From the NCBI RefSeq assembly GCF_016597815.1, contig NZ_VCHA01000003.1, forward strand, positions 1-64,000: DNA of 64,000 nucleotides, in the 5' to 3' direction. Below the pieces are notes generated by a model that ran no database searches, was not told where the DNA came from, and saw only the letters and a list, made by a program, of their open reading frames with translations. Below, piece after piece: positions 17,504-26,543 of the stretch (position 1 is its first letter; every line of letters starts with the position of its first letter). This DNA comes from Marinobacter sp. DY40_1A1 (GTDB taxonomy: Bacteria; Pseudomonadota; Gammaproteobacteria; Pseudomonadales; Oleiphilaceae). The translations under genes and the position numbers were made by a program.

Positions 17504-18346
17504 TCAGGCCAACGGCAGCGCTGAAAGCAGTATATTCCGCCGCACCATGTGCTCCTGCATCACCGCCAGCTCTTCGCTCGCCATGTGTTCGGCAATGGCG
17601 AGAAGCTCCCCGTCAGCTCGGCCTTTCAGCCTTGTCAGGGCGACGGACTGGTTACGGTGCACTTTGGGTTGGTTAAATGGCGTGTGCTTGCCAAGTTCAC
17701 GCCAACTGGCAGGGACGAGTGTGCTGCCTTTGCCCTGATCGAGAGCGAGGGACTGCCCGGATGGGTCGAAATCGAAAAACCAGGCAAGTTTGTCTGCGGG
17801 TTGATTGCTGACCAGCTCTGTAACACCGCGAACGTTTTCCCTGTGCCCCCGGTACAGGATGATTGAGTCCGCGAAGGAATCCGGAAGCATGATATCCCCC
17901 CAGTAAGGCATCAACCCCCCGTTTTCGATAATCACTAAATTCTGAGTTTTAACGTGTTCAGCATCCAGGCAGTCCGGTCGAACGCTGAGCACACTGCCCT
18001 GAGGTGTTGTGACATTCTCACCGCTTACCCTTAAATGTGCAGTTCCGGCAGTCGCCAACACAAGCAGTTCGCCGAAGACTGAATCAGGGCTGAGCTTTTC
18101 ACTGGCATTGTGGCTGGCCATTGCCATGCGGCCACCAGCACGGGAATCATATTGCGGGTCTAAACCATGCTCAGCTTTGGCGTATTCTCTAAGCCGTTGG
18201 CGCTCTTCCGGCGTGAAGCGAATCTCCTTGCCAACGACCTGCCCTACACCCGTCTCTGCGCATATCTGGTCCCAGACTTTTCCGCGCCTGACCGATGACT
18301 TGCCGCCCCTTAACAAACGCTCAATGGCTGCAATTTCAGCCGGCAT
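17504..18346 (-). CDS. Toprim-type subunit of an MksBEFG/Wadjet-like system (JetD/MksG-like)
   Basis: A 280-residue protein, last in a four-gene condensin operon. The N-terminal 100 residues are a helical wing-type region; the C-terminal half shows a Toprim-like pattern, with a strand ending in Glu141 (NLVIIENGG) and a DxD strand (Asp192, Asp194 in WFFDFDPSGQSL). In Wadjet systems JetD is the Toprim-containing nuclease that cuts circular DNA after loop extrusion by JetABC. Canonical JetD is about 350-400 residues, so this version is short. The start overlaps the MukF-like gene by 11 bases. Assignment rests on position plus the Toprim motif; whether it cleaves is inference. Confidence 0.65.
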   Translation of the reverse strand: MPAEIAAIERLLRGGKSSVRRGKVWDQICAETGVGQVVGKEIRFTPEERQRLREYAKAEHGLDPQYDSRAGGRMAMASHNASEKLSPDSVFGELLVLATAGTAHLRVSGENVTTPQGSVLSVRPDCLDAEHVKTQNLVIIENGGLMPYWGDIMLPDSFADSIILYRGHRENVRGVTELVSNQPADKLAWFFDFDPSGQSLALDQGKGSTLVPASWRELGKHTPFNQPKVHRNQSVALTRLKGRADGELLAIAEHMASEELAVMQEHMVRRNILLSALPLA

Positions 18347-19580
18347 TGCTATGCCTCAGGGTGAGGTCAGAAACCATCACATTATCTGGATAGATCCGGT
18401 GTGGCACCTGATGGTAGATCACCTCAATATACTGCTGATCCCCATCAGACAAGGATTCGATCTCTGAAACAATGGCCTGCAGCCAATCGGCTTTATCTAT
18501 CTTCAAGCCAGTGCTGGTCAAGGCTTCAGAAGCAAGAATGCTGCGTTCACCCAGAGCGCCATCAACCACCATCTGAATCAACTCCTCAATGGCTTCTTCT
18601 ACCGGGTCGTCTTCTTCAACTTCTGTTTCACCTGCTACGTCAAAGTTGACTGTAGCCACGTCATCGGGAACTGGCTTATCTTCTATTTCAACAGGGATTG
18701 TGCGGGCCTTTGCAGCAATCTCTATCAGCTCCAGATCGTCGGCTGAATCATAAATATCGCCAAAGCCCTTTATCTGAAACGGCTCTACCGTATTCAGAAA
18801 CTCCGGAACATACCTCAGGTCCAGATGGTCGATGGAGGGTTCGAATCCGCGGTTGTTAATAAAGTGCGCTTCAAAGGCACCCACCATTCGGCTTAGCCGT
18901 TGATCCTCACGCATGCGCACCAGCATTTTGCGCAGCTGGTTAAGGGCGTAGGAGAGGTTCTTCTGTGAGGATTCCAGGGTGGCGGGCAAATGCCGCAATA
19001 ACAGTCGCTTCAAGAAGGCATCGGAGCCCGCCTGCTCCGCCAGCTCCCGTATACGAAAGCTTTCAAACAAGGTAATCAGACGACCCGCGCGCTCGATAAC
19101 CCGCTCGTTTTCACGGATGCGCAATTGCAAGTCTGTGATGTAAGCGAAGCCGGTATTGATGTATGTGGCGAAGGCCTCCGTGGCGTTTCGGATATCCTCA
19201 ATAACATCCGCAAGGCATTCCTTGATTTCACCTTCCAGCCGATCAATATCACTCAGAGCCGATCGCTTTTTTGCTTCTTTGTATTCCAGAAACAGCTCAC
19301 TGAGTTGCTGCCAAAGAATATCCACCTGAGCATTGGCGTAACGGCGTCGTTCAGACTCGGTGATGTGATCCAGAAACTGAACCAGCACCTTCTTCAGTTG
19401 CAGGTCTTCGTTGTCACCAATCCGCCAAACCAGGCGGTGGTGTTCAAGGGTTTCGATCAGGCCAAGGTTGTCATCGGAATCCGGCACCCGGTTGCCGTTT
19501 CGCAGGTGGGCCTCCAGAATCGCTTCGCCATATTTGGCCAACGCACGAAGCGTTCCGTGGGCATCATGAGCGCGGGCCAT
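18336..19580 (-). CDS. MukF/JetA-like kleisin subunit
   Basis: A 414-residue, mostly helical protein in the position of the kleisin subunit (MukF/MksF/JetA). The N-terminal 90 residues look like a winged-helix dimerisation domain (LRALAKYGEAIL ... LIETLEHHRLVWRIG), followed by long helices (residues about 95-240, RYANAQVDILWQQLSELFLEYKEAKK and IRENERVIERAGRLI) and an acidic linker (about 300-335, DDVATVNFDVAGETEVEEDD). The C-terminus should contact the SMC head. It shares the single base of a TGATG stop/start with the MukE-like gene upstream and overlaps the Toprim gene downstream. No known domain is strong by eye, so the assignment depends on context. Confidence 0.65.
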   Translation of the reverse strand: MARAHDAHGTLRALAKYGEAILEAHLRNGNRVPDSDDNLGLIETLEHHRLVWRIGDNEDLQLKKVLVQFLDHITESERRRYANAQVDILWQQLSELFLEYKEAKKRSALSDIDRLEGEIKECLADVIEDIRNATEAFATYINTGFAYITDLQLRIRENERVIERAGRLITLFESFRIRELAEQAGSDAFLKRLLLRHLPATLESSQKNLSYALNQLRKMLVRMREDQRLSRMVGAFEAHFINNRGFEPSIDHLDLRYVPEFLNTVEPFQIKGFGDIYDSADDLELIEIAAKARTIPVEIEDKPVPDDVATVNFDVAGETEVEEDDPVEEAIEELIQMVVDGALGERSILASEALTSTGLKIDKADWLQAIVSEIESLSDGDQQYIEVIYHQVPHRIYPDNVMVSDLTLRHSNAG

Positions 19581-20215
19581 CAGTGCAGCCTCATTTGCTC
19601 GGAATCTGTGTCGTCAGAGCCCTGAATGCCTTCGTGGGTCTGTATGAATGTCATGGCATCGTACAGCCAGCTCCAACGGCCAGTGGCCCTGAAAAGGCTG
19701 CCGCTGGTGCCTACCGACTTCAGGTACCCCATCTTCTCCAGACTGGAGAGCACAGCACGAATCTGGCCAGCAGAGTCTGCACGCTTGGTATGAAACACCT
19801 TTTTCTCCGCCAGCGATCTCAGTTTCGATTCCAATGCAGGCGCTGCCGCAATGCGATCCAGAATGGCGCCCTCAGACAGCTTGTCCCCGGGCAAAATCGG
19901 CCGGTCGTTTGCCTCCAGCATCATCACAAGCCGCAAAAACTGCACAAAGGCTTCAAGGTTGTTGGCAACATCCCGAAACTGGTGGCGAATCGCATCTTTG
20001 GTATCGGAGTCGGAGGTGTCCAGATAGGCGCAAACGAAGGCATCGTGAGCACTGGTCTGACGAAGCGTTCGATTTATCTGAGCCAGGAATCGATTCACAG
20101 AATCCTGATTGGCGGGCATAAGAAGGTAGTTGTACAACTCATCGTCACTGACCTCACAGATAACCCGCTCCTGAAGCAGGACCGTTACGGTTCGCTCGAA
20201 TAACGGACTACTCAT
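19580..20215 (-). CDS. MukE/JetB-like KITE subunit
   Basis: A 211-residue protein in the position of MukE/MksE/JetB. It appears to contain two winged-helix regions: residues about 1-100 (FERTVTVLLQERVICEVSDDELYNYLL, LEAFVQFLRLVMMLEAND) and about 120-200 with a clear helix-wing (FHTKRADSAGQIRAVLSSLEKMGYLKSVG ... GRWSWLYDAMTFIQ). KITE proteins bind the kleisin and DNA in MukBEF-type condensins. It overlaps the SMC-like gene by 8 bases and the kleisin gene by 1 base, typical of subunits made in fixed ratio. Confidence 0.65.
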   Translation of the reverse strand: MSSPLFERTVTVLLQERVICEVSDDELYNYLLMPANQDSVNRFLAQINRTLRQTSAHDAFVCAYLDTSDSDTKDAIRHQFRDVANNLEAFVQFLRLVMMLEANDRPILPGDKLSEGAILDRIAAAPALESKLRSLAEKKVFHTKRADSAGQIRAVLSSLEKMGYLKSVGTSGSLFRATGRWSWLYDAMTFIQTHEGIQGSDDTDSEQMRLH

Positions 20216-23200
20216 GGCTTGTCACCTCATCTGCTACTTGTACATCCTGGCTCACGCTCGAGAACAACTCCGCGTGTTTTCCTTCAATCCCGGAGGATTC
20301 GTAGGTGTGAATCCGTCCCTGCTTGAGGGAGATCTTATTCTCAAAGAACTTCCTCAAACTTCGGTCCAGCTTCGGGCAGGCAGAAATCATGGTGAGATTA
20401 TTGGCCTCCAACATATCCGCCAGATGAGAGATGTTGTTGGGGCTGAGCGTGCCCAATTCATCTATGGGCCAGGTAATGCGCGTGTTCAAATCCGGGCACA
20501 GGTAGCGGGTGAGCCCCATGAATACAGTCATTATCGCCAGATAGGTCAGGCCGGTTGAGCTGGCCGACAGGAAGTCCGCATCGGTGCGGATGACCACCTG
20601 GCGGTCGTTTTCTTTCATTTCCAGGCGCATGTCGATCATCGACTCAACGCTGTCTTTTACCTTGGCATCACTGAGCGTGTCTGTAACCAGTTTAAAACGG
20701 CGCAGAATGGCATCGCTCGGTAGAGAGCGGCGATTCATTTGAATCCAGTTTTGCCATTGACCCACAAACTCTTTCAACGGCTGCCAGGTTTCGTCTTCGT
20801 AAATTCTGGGTTCCAGCACAACCTGTATGTCGCTCAGGCTTTCAATGTGCTGGTCGGTATTAATCTTTCTTTTCAGAAGGCTGGAAACTGCCTTCACTTC
20901 TCTAGCCATGACTTCCAGGCTGTCGAAATACTTCACCAGGCTGCCGGCTTCCGACACAAACTGGTCAATCAGTGCATCGCGAAGCTGGGGTATATCGGTA
21001 TCCAATAGCTCTCGCAAATCCGGGACCCGCGCCAGCTTGAAGCTTTCCTCATGGTCCAACACCTCACCCGTCATCTGTCCACGCCGATAGGCTGAGAGTT
21101 TCTGCCATGCCTGCTGGATCTGGGTGTTGTCGTACCGGTTCAGGATTGCGGTGGCCTGGTCGAACGTGCCCACCACCTCTCTGCGTAATTGCTCCAGCTT
21201 TTGGTAGGCCCCCTGAAGCTCCTGGGTAAGATCGGCCATATTGCCCGGAAAGCCTTCTGAGAAGGTATTGCTCTGGAAATGCTTGAGCACAGCCTCTGCC
21301 GCTTCCGTTTGATCCCGCAGGTTTTTGATTGCTGCTTGATGCTCAGCAATAGAGACCTTCAGCTTGCTGTCCTGCTCTTTCCATGAGCGCTCTGCTTGCT
21401 CCCGGGTACGGGCGGCAGCCTCACATTTTGCCTTGGCTTGATTGGCTTGCTCGGTAAGCACTTCAACCTTGCACCACTCCTGCTCGCGCCATTTGCGATA
21501 GCCACGCACAAGGTCTTCAGACGCCACAATGGTTTCGACAGTGTCTTTGAGCTTGGCTAACGCCTCTCGAGCCTTTTGAACTTCCTTGGGATCAATCCCC
21601 TCTTCCGAAAGGCGCTGATCGTATATCTGGCGCTTACTCTTGAGCCGTGCTTTGTGGTCGGAATCCGCAGAAGCTATCAGCTCGCTTTGGTGGTCTATGC
21701 TGGATTGCAGCTCAGACTCTCTCTCTGCCCAATGAGCGCGCATATCCAGCACTTGTTGCTGGAATCCGGATTCAACCTCTCGTACGCCCTCACCCGTTTG
21801 CTCATCGAAGGCCTGCAGCTTGCCCTGGACGGCTTCAAGCTCTTTTGTGATTGTTGCAATCCGAGTGGCCTGCGCCTCTTTAACACGCTGGCGTACGTTA
21901 GCCAGTTTGTTCTGCGCGTTATCGCGGGCACGTTTGACCAGCGAGAACTCAGTTTCCAGCCGGTCGGCAGCGGCGGCTCGTTCCTTGTAGGTCTCATGCC
22001 TGCGCTGGGCCTCGCGCTCGGTATCCGCCCGCTGCTTGAACGCGGCCTGGCGCTCTGTATCTATGTTCCGGCTGCTTTCCTGCAAGGCTTCTTCAGAAGC
22101 TGCAAAATCCGGAATTGGCAAAGTATCCAATGCGAGCTGCCAACCCATAACAGCCGTGCTATTTGCAGTATGATCGCGGGTAGGTGCAAGATCCTTTCTG
22201 TGCAGCAGATCGGGATTGACGACTTTTGCCAAGTGGCTGCCCCACTCCGGGTCCTGGGCCCGCAGCTGTGATAACCAGGTACCGTCTTCAGGGGCAATCT
22301 GCCGTTGCAGTTCGTTAAACGTGTCTTCCAGCGCCTGGACCTTGTCATCCATTTGCTGAACCTGATCCTGCGCAACTTTCCAGTCCCGGTCTGCCTGATC
22401 TCTTTTACGTCCAGCTTCTAACCGATTTTCATGGGCCAGAGACACCTGTTCCGATGCTTCTTCTGCGGCCTGCTCAGCAACCGCAATTTCCTGCTGTTCA
22501 GTTTCCGTTTGCCCCGGGTTTTCCCGCAGCGCTAACAAGCGAGCCTGCTCACTCGTCAGTTCCGAGCGCTCCTCTGAACGGCCACCCTTGTACTCAGATA
22601 CCGCCGTAACCTGACTTGTTTTGATGGAATTCAGTTTCAGATCATAGGCATGCTTTGCTGAGGTAAGCGCGTCAGTAGCTTCCCTCAGCCGCTGCTGGCG
22701 CTGAGCCTGCTGCTTCTCATGCTCGCGCTGGATACTCTGCTTTTCCTGCTCGTACTCGCCTTCTATCTCAGAGGCCTTACCCGTCAGGCTGTCGTAATCT
22801 GCTTGCGCTGTGGCCAAGCGCTGGCGGTAGTCGGCGAGATTATCGAAACTCTGGGCCAGCTCTGAGAGCCCATCCTCTTCATATCTGTCGTTCTGCTTGT
22901 GCAGGGCGGCTACTTGCCCGTCCAGGGATTCAAACTCGGCATTGCGATCCGTTACCTCTCGGGCCAGTTGGCGATCGCTGTCTTCAAACTCCGCTCTTCG
23001 ATTGCTTCTATCTGCCTCAAGCCGCTCTTTCTGCTCCCCCAGTTCACTGACCTTCTCCCGGGCCTCATCAACAGACGCGTGCAGGTTGGCTACGGACTTA
23101 TCCGCCTGTTCAAGAATCGCCCTGCGTTCTGCGTCCTTTCGCAAACATTCACGGATTTTTGCTTCCTCACCCGCAAAGGCAGAAAGGCTTTGTATGTCCG

Positions 23201-23933
23201 CGATCAGGTCTTTGCGATCAATGGCGCGAGGCTTGGCATGCTGGTGGATATTCTCGAACTGGGTTTCGCAGATCATGGTTTTGAAACTGCTGAGCAGCCG
23301 GTGCTTGTTCAACACCACATGGGTAAGCCGCTCAATGTTGGTCATCTGGGTGTCGCTGTCACCCAGACCATGCTCGGCCGCCAAGGCGCGGAGCGCTCGT
23401 GCATCCGCAGGCAACCTTTTCAGCAACTTTTGATTCCGCTGAATAATGGCCCGGTAGCTGGTAATGGTATCGATCATTTTCGAAGGGTTAACACCCCGGC
23501 TACGGAGCGCGGCAAACACGTCATCTGCACTGGCCCCGGCTTGAAGCAACGGCTTCACCTCTGGCGAGAAAAAGGTCTCCTCAGCAGAGCCAGCCACAAA
23601 CCGGTAGCAGGGTTTTCCCTGTGCATGGCGATACATCACCGCACAGTGCAGCCCCGTGCTTCGCCGGTACTCGAAAATTATGAGGCTTTGGAAGGTGGGC
23701 AGGTAGTAGTCCAGAAAGGACAACTTGCCCGAAGCTTTGGTAACGATGCGCTCTGGCTCTTCGCCAAAAAATGCCGGTATAAGCGCCAGGACAGAGGTTT
23801 TGCCGGCCCCGTTCACACCACCCAGGTGCGTACGTTCGCGGCAGTCGATTTTGATGGTTCGCCCCTTCACTTGCTTGAAGGAGTGATGAAGGATGATGCT
23901 TTCTAGTCCGTAGCTAACAGTCTCGCCAGACAA
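20208..23933 (-). CDS. MukB/JetC-like SMC ATPase
   Basis: A 1241-residue SMC-type ATPase. Walker A is GGVNGAGKTS at residues 38-47. Two long coiled-coil arms (about 240-540 and 640-950, very rich in Glu, Gln, Arg and Ala) flank a globular hinge (about 555-630). The C-terminal head carries an ABC signature-like SSTGLTYLAIMTVF and a Walker B/D-loop WPIDELGTLSPNN. The layout matches MukB/MksB/JetC, the loop-extruding motor of condensins; Wadjet JetC drives plasmid recognition. The start is TTG at 23933, preceded by GGGGAA; no in-frame ATG lies before Walker A. It is the first gene of the operon, unlike the usual order with the motor third. Confidence 0.85.
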   Translation of the reverse strand: MSGETVSYGLESIILHHSFKQVKGRTIKIDCRERTHLGGVNGAGKTSVLALIPAFFGEEPERIVTKASGKLSFLDYYLPTFQSLIIFEYRRSTGLHCAVMYRHAQGKPCYRFVAGSAEETFFSPEVKPLLQAGASADDVFAALRSRGVNPSKMIDTITSYRAIIQRNQKLLKRLPADARALRALAAEHGLGDSDTQMTNIERLTHVVLNKHRLLSSFKTMICETQFENIHQHAKPRAIDRKDLIADIQSLSAFAGEEAKIRECLRKDAERRAILEQADKSVANLHASVDEAREKVSELGEQKERLEADRSNRRAEFEDSDRQLAREVTDRNAEFESLDGQVAALHKQNDRYEEDGLSELAQSFDNLADYRQRLATAQADYDSLTGKASEIEGEYEQEKQSIQREHEKQQAQRQQRLREATDALTSAKHAYDLKLNSIKTSQVTAVSEYKGGRSEERSELTSEQARLLALRENPGQTETEQQEIAVAEQAAEEASEQVSLAHENRLEAGRKRDQADRDWKVAQDQVQQMDDKVQALEDTFNELQRQIAPEDGTWLSQLRAQDPEWGSHLAKVVNPDLLHRKDLAPTRDHTANSTAVMGWQLALDTLPIPDFAASEEALQESSRNIDTERQAAFKQRADTEREAQRRHETYKERAAAADRLETEFSLVKRARDNAQNKLANVRQRVKEAQATRIATITKELEAVQGKLQAFDEQTGEGVREVESGFQQQVLDMRAHWAERESELQSSIDHQSELIASADSDHKARLKSKRQIYDQRLSEEGIDPKEVQKAREALAKLKDTVETIVASEDLVRGYRKWREQEWCKVEVLTEQANQAKAKCEAAARTREQAERSWKEQDSKLKVSIAEHQAAIKNLRDQTEAAEAVLKHFQSNTFSEGFPGNMADLTQELQGAYQKLEQLRREVVGTFDQATAILNRYDNTQIQQAWQKLSAYRRGQMTGEVLDHEESFKLARVPDLRELLDTDIPQLRDALIDQFVSEAGSLVKYFDSLEVMAREVKAVSSLLKRKINTDQHIESLSDIQVVLEPRIYEDETWQPLKEFVGQWQNWIQMNRRSLPSDAILRRFKLVTDTLSDAKVKDSVESMIDMRLEMKENDRQVVIRTDADFLSASSTGLTYLAIMTVFMGLTRYLCPDLNTRITWPIDELGTLSPNNISHLADMLEANNLTMISACPKLDRSLRKFFENKISLKQGRIHTYESSGIEGKHAELFSSVSQDVQVADEVTSHE

Positions 23934-23973
23934 ACTGATTTCCCCGTAACGGCAGGTCGTTCTTGATACCCGC

Positions 23974-24000
23974 AGTATACAGGGAATAGTTTCCGGACAA
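23974..24000 (-). promoter_or_regulatory. Candidate sigma-70 promoter of the condensin operon
   Basis: On the minus strand a -10-like TATACT (23974-23979) lies 15 bases downstream of TTGTCC (23995-24000); shifting the upstream element one base gives TTTGTC at 16 bases. Transcription would begin near 23967 and give a leader of about 35 bases to the TTG start. Spacing is slightly short, so this is a moderate-quality prediction. Confidence 0.4.
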
Positions 24001-24089
24001 AGCTATGGAGCTGGTTCAAACATCACTCAGCGCCGCTGGGCATAAACTATCTACCCAACGGCTCTGGATCTTGCTCTGGCAGGGGGCTA

Positions 24090-24689
24090 TCAGCCTTTAA
24101 GCTTGGCGGCGATTTTTGCTACATGCTCACCTTGATGGCGGGCAATGCTCAGCTCACGCTCGTCTGGCTGGCGTGAACCATCACCGCCTGCAATTGTAGA
24201 GGCACCGTAAGGCGCACCACCACCAACTTGTGAGACATCAAACAGCGCTGGCGTGGTATAGCCGATTGGCACAATAACCATGCCGTGGTGCGCCAAGGTG
24301 GTCCAGGTAGAGGTAATTGTCATTTCCTGACCACCACCGGTACCGGTTGACGTGAACACGCTAGCCACCTTGCCTGCCAATGCGCCCTTGGCCTAAAGGC
24401 CTCCGGTCTGGTCGAAGAAGGTGCGCACCTGCCCCGCCATGTTGCCAAAGCGTGTGGGCGTGCCGACGATGATGGCGTCGTAGTCTGCCAGCTCGTTAGG
24501 CGTAGCAACCGGTGCAGCCTGATCAACCTTTCCACCCGCACCTTTGAAGGCCTCGGCATCCATGGTTTCCGGAATACGCTTCAGGGTCACTTCCACACCC
24601 GCTAAGCTGCGAGCACCTTCAGCAACGGTTTGCGCCATAGTTTCAATATGGCCGTACATTGAATAATAAAGAACCAGAATCTTCGTCAT
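24090..24689 (-). pseudogene. wrbA: wrbA (NAD(P)H:quinone oxidoreductase) with in-frame amber stop
   Basis: Flavodoxin-fold WrbA, 199 codons if read through. The reading frame is intact from ATG 24689 to the stop at 24090 except for a TAG at 24393-24395, in the phrase [25 protein letters not shown]. The homologous position in WrbA is Trp (GGLWAKGAL), so a single TGG-to-TAG change explains it. The FMN phosphate loop ([12 protein letters not shown]), [14 protein letters not shown] and [12 protein letters not shown] are all present. WrbA makes two-electron reductions of quinones and protects against redox cycling. The gene is either recently broken, a sequencing error, or read by a suppressor tRNA; no other decay is visible. 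Confidence 0.85.
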
Positions 24690-24803
24690 TTATGTATCCT
24701 TCATCTGTTTGGTTTGTACGCGTGTATGTATTCACCAAGAGCCGGGCAACACTCTTACCAAAGGTAGTAGTGCAGCCCGCTTCCAACAAGTCGAACTGGC
24801 TTC

Positions 24804-25502
24804 TTACGCCACGTCTACCAGTACGATTTCGCTGCTTTCCAAAGCCTTCACGTTCAGCAACTCTTCATCTCTAACCGCAACGCCATCACCGGCAGACGCT
24901 ACCACTCCATTCACTTCAATCTTGCCGGTAGCTAAAACCAGATACACCTTACGCCCGGGGGCGATGTGATATTCAGTAGCCTGACCTGTCTCCAGAGTTG
25001 CTGCCACCATGCGAGCATCCGTGCGAATTGGCAGAGCCTCACCATCACCGGGCATGCCGCTCGCCAGGGTTACAAACGAGCCACTGCGCTCACCTTTGGG
25101 GAAAGGCTTGGTGCCCCAAGTGGGTGGCAAACCAACTTCGTTAGGCATGATCCAGATCTGGAAGATTTTGGTCGCCACATCTTCCTCATTCATTTCACTA
25201 TGGGCAATGCCGGTTCCCGCACTCATTACCTGCACATCACCTGCTTCCGTGCGTCCCCGGTTACCAAGACTGTCCTGGTGGGTGATTGCGCCTTCGCGAA
25301 CGTAGGTGATGATTTCCATATCCCGGTGCGGATGGCGTGGAAAGCCTGAGCGCGGGGCTATGGTGTCATCATTCCATACTCTGAGATTTCCCCAGTGCAT
25401 GCGATTGGGATCGTAGTATTCGGCGAATGAAAAATGGTGGCGAGTATCCAACCAACCATGGTGGGCACCGCCGAGTTCACTGTGGGGTCTGAGTTCAATC
25501 AT
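24804..25502 (-). CDS. Pirin family protein (YhhW-like)
   Basis: A 232-residue bicupin of the pirin family. The metal-binding His/Glu set is visible in FPRHPHRDMEIITYV (His57-type), ITHQDSLGN and the later SAGTGIAHSEMNEE. The C-terminal cupin is shorter (LETGQATEYHIAPGRKVYLVLATG). Related proteins from E. coli (YhhW) have quercetin 2,3-dioxygenase activity in vitro, but the natural substrate is unknown. It sits between wrbA and an MDR oxidoreductase, with a DoxX gene beyond, all on the same strand, in a common electrophile/quinone-response arrangement. Confidence 0.88.
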   Translation of the reverse strand: MIELRPHSELGGAHHGWLDTRHHFSFAEYYDPNRMHWGNLRVWNDDTIAPRSGFPRHPHRDMEIITYVREGAITHQDSLGNRGRTEAGDVQVMSAGTGIAHSEMNEEDVATKIFQIWIMPNEVGLPPTWGTKPFPKGERSGSFVTLASGMPGDGEALPIRTDARMVAATLETGQATEYHIAPGRKVYLVLATGKIEVNGVVASAGDGVAVRDEELLNVKALESSEIVLVDVA

Positions 25503-25549
25503 TGTAAGATCTCCTGCTTCGTGTCATTCGTGACGGTTAACTTTTCGCC

Positions 25550-26509
25550 TTAAGGGATCAGGACAATTTTTTCAGCCCCACCCTCATTTACCTTGTGGTA
25601 AGCCGCAACAGCTTCCGAGAGCGGCATCTCGGTAAAGTCTTCCGGTATTGGTAGCGCCCCTTCAAAGGCTGCACCAATCTGCTCAAACATGGTCGCGCAC
25701 TCTTCCAGGCTGTATAGCAGCGAGTTGATGCCGATGACCGAACCACCGCGGCGGTAAAGAGCAAGAATAGGCATGCTAATCAGCCCGTCCACTGGCGCTG
25801 CGATAACCGCGATACGCCCGAATGCAGCCAGGGTATTCACTGCTGCTGGCAACCAGTAGCCGGTGGTGTCAAAAATCACCTCAGGCGCTTGCTGCTGAAA
25901 ATGCGCCAGTGCCTGCTCTGGTAACTGCTCCGCCTCTGGCAACTCAAAAGCCTCAACACCTTTCGCTATCAGCTCTTGCACAACATCGGCCCGGCGCGCG
26001 GCCATGACCACATTCGCACCCCTTGCTTTGGACAGCGCTTGCGCTGCTCTGGCCACGGCACCGGCGCCGATGATCAGGAACCGGGTGCCCGCTTTAACCT
26101 GGCTACGCTCCAGGGCATCCCACGCCGTGATGTAGGGAACACCGAAGGTTGCCGCCTGAGCAAAGCTCAGTGATTCCGGTTTGGGCGCGACTGCATTCGC
26201 CGGTACAACCACATACTGAGCATGGCAGCCGTCCCGGGTAAAACTGAAATCTTTGCCCGTGCCGCCCCAGACCGCTTGGCCCAGAAGCTCTTCCGGTCCC
26301 TCCACAACAACACCTGAGAAGTCTCTACCGGGAATGCGCGGCGTTGTTGTGTAAGGAAAGCGACCGAGAACGTTTTTCAGGTCGCTGGGGTTCAGGCCAG
26401 CAGCCCGAACCTCAACAAGAACCTCGCCGGCACCGGGTACTGGCCTAGGCAGATCAATCACTTGCAGCGAATCGAGTGAGCCGGTTGCTGAAAACTGTAG
26501 AGCTTGCAT
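25550..26509 (-). CDS. Zinc-independent MDR oxidoreductase (quinone reductase-like)
   Basis: A 319-residue medium-chain dehydrogenase/reductase. The N-terminal GroES-like domain (VLVEVRAAGLNPSDLKNVLGRFPY, PGRDFSGVVVE) lacks the catalytic zinc cysteines, and the cofactor fold shows GAGAVARAAQALSKARG and a downstream Arg pair (AARRADV) fitting NADPH. This places it near quinone oxidoreductase QorA. It presumably reduces quinones or enones in the cytoplasm. ATG at 26509 has GAGGT upstream; the frame is open further but without a better start. Sits 34 bases after the DoxX gene, so co-transcription is likely. Confidence 0.85.
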   Translation of the reverse strand: MQALQFSATGSLDSLQVIDLPRPVPGAGEVLVEVRAAGLNPSDLKNVLGRFPYTTTPRIPGRDFSGVVVEGPEELLGQAVWGGTGKDFSFTRDGCHAQYVVVPANAVAPKPESLSFAQAATFGVPYITAWDALERSQVKAGTRFLIIGAGAVARAAQALSKARGANVVMAARRADVVQELIAKGVEAFELPEAEQLPEQALAHFQQQAPEVIFDTTGYWLPAAVNTLAAFGRIAVIAAPVDGLISMPILALYRRGGSVIGINSLLYSLEECATMFEQIGAAFEGALPIPEDFTEMPLSEAVAAYHKVNEGGAEKIVLIP

Positions 26510-26543
26510 AATCGACCTCGATAACAAAATTGAAAGTTGTGCC

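Noticed and set aside
22899..23906. A 335-codon plus-strand frame over the SMC-like gene
   Set aside because: Mirror of the coiled-coil gene's codon usage; no recognisable protein features.
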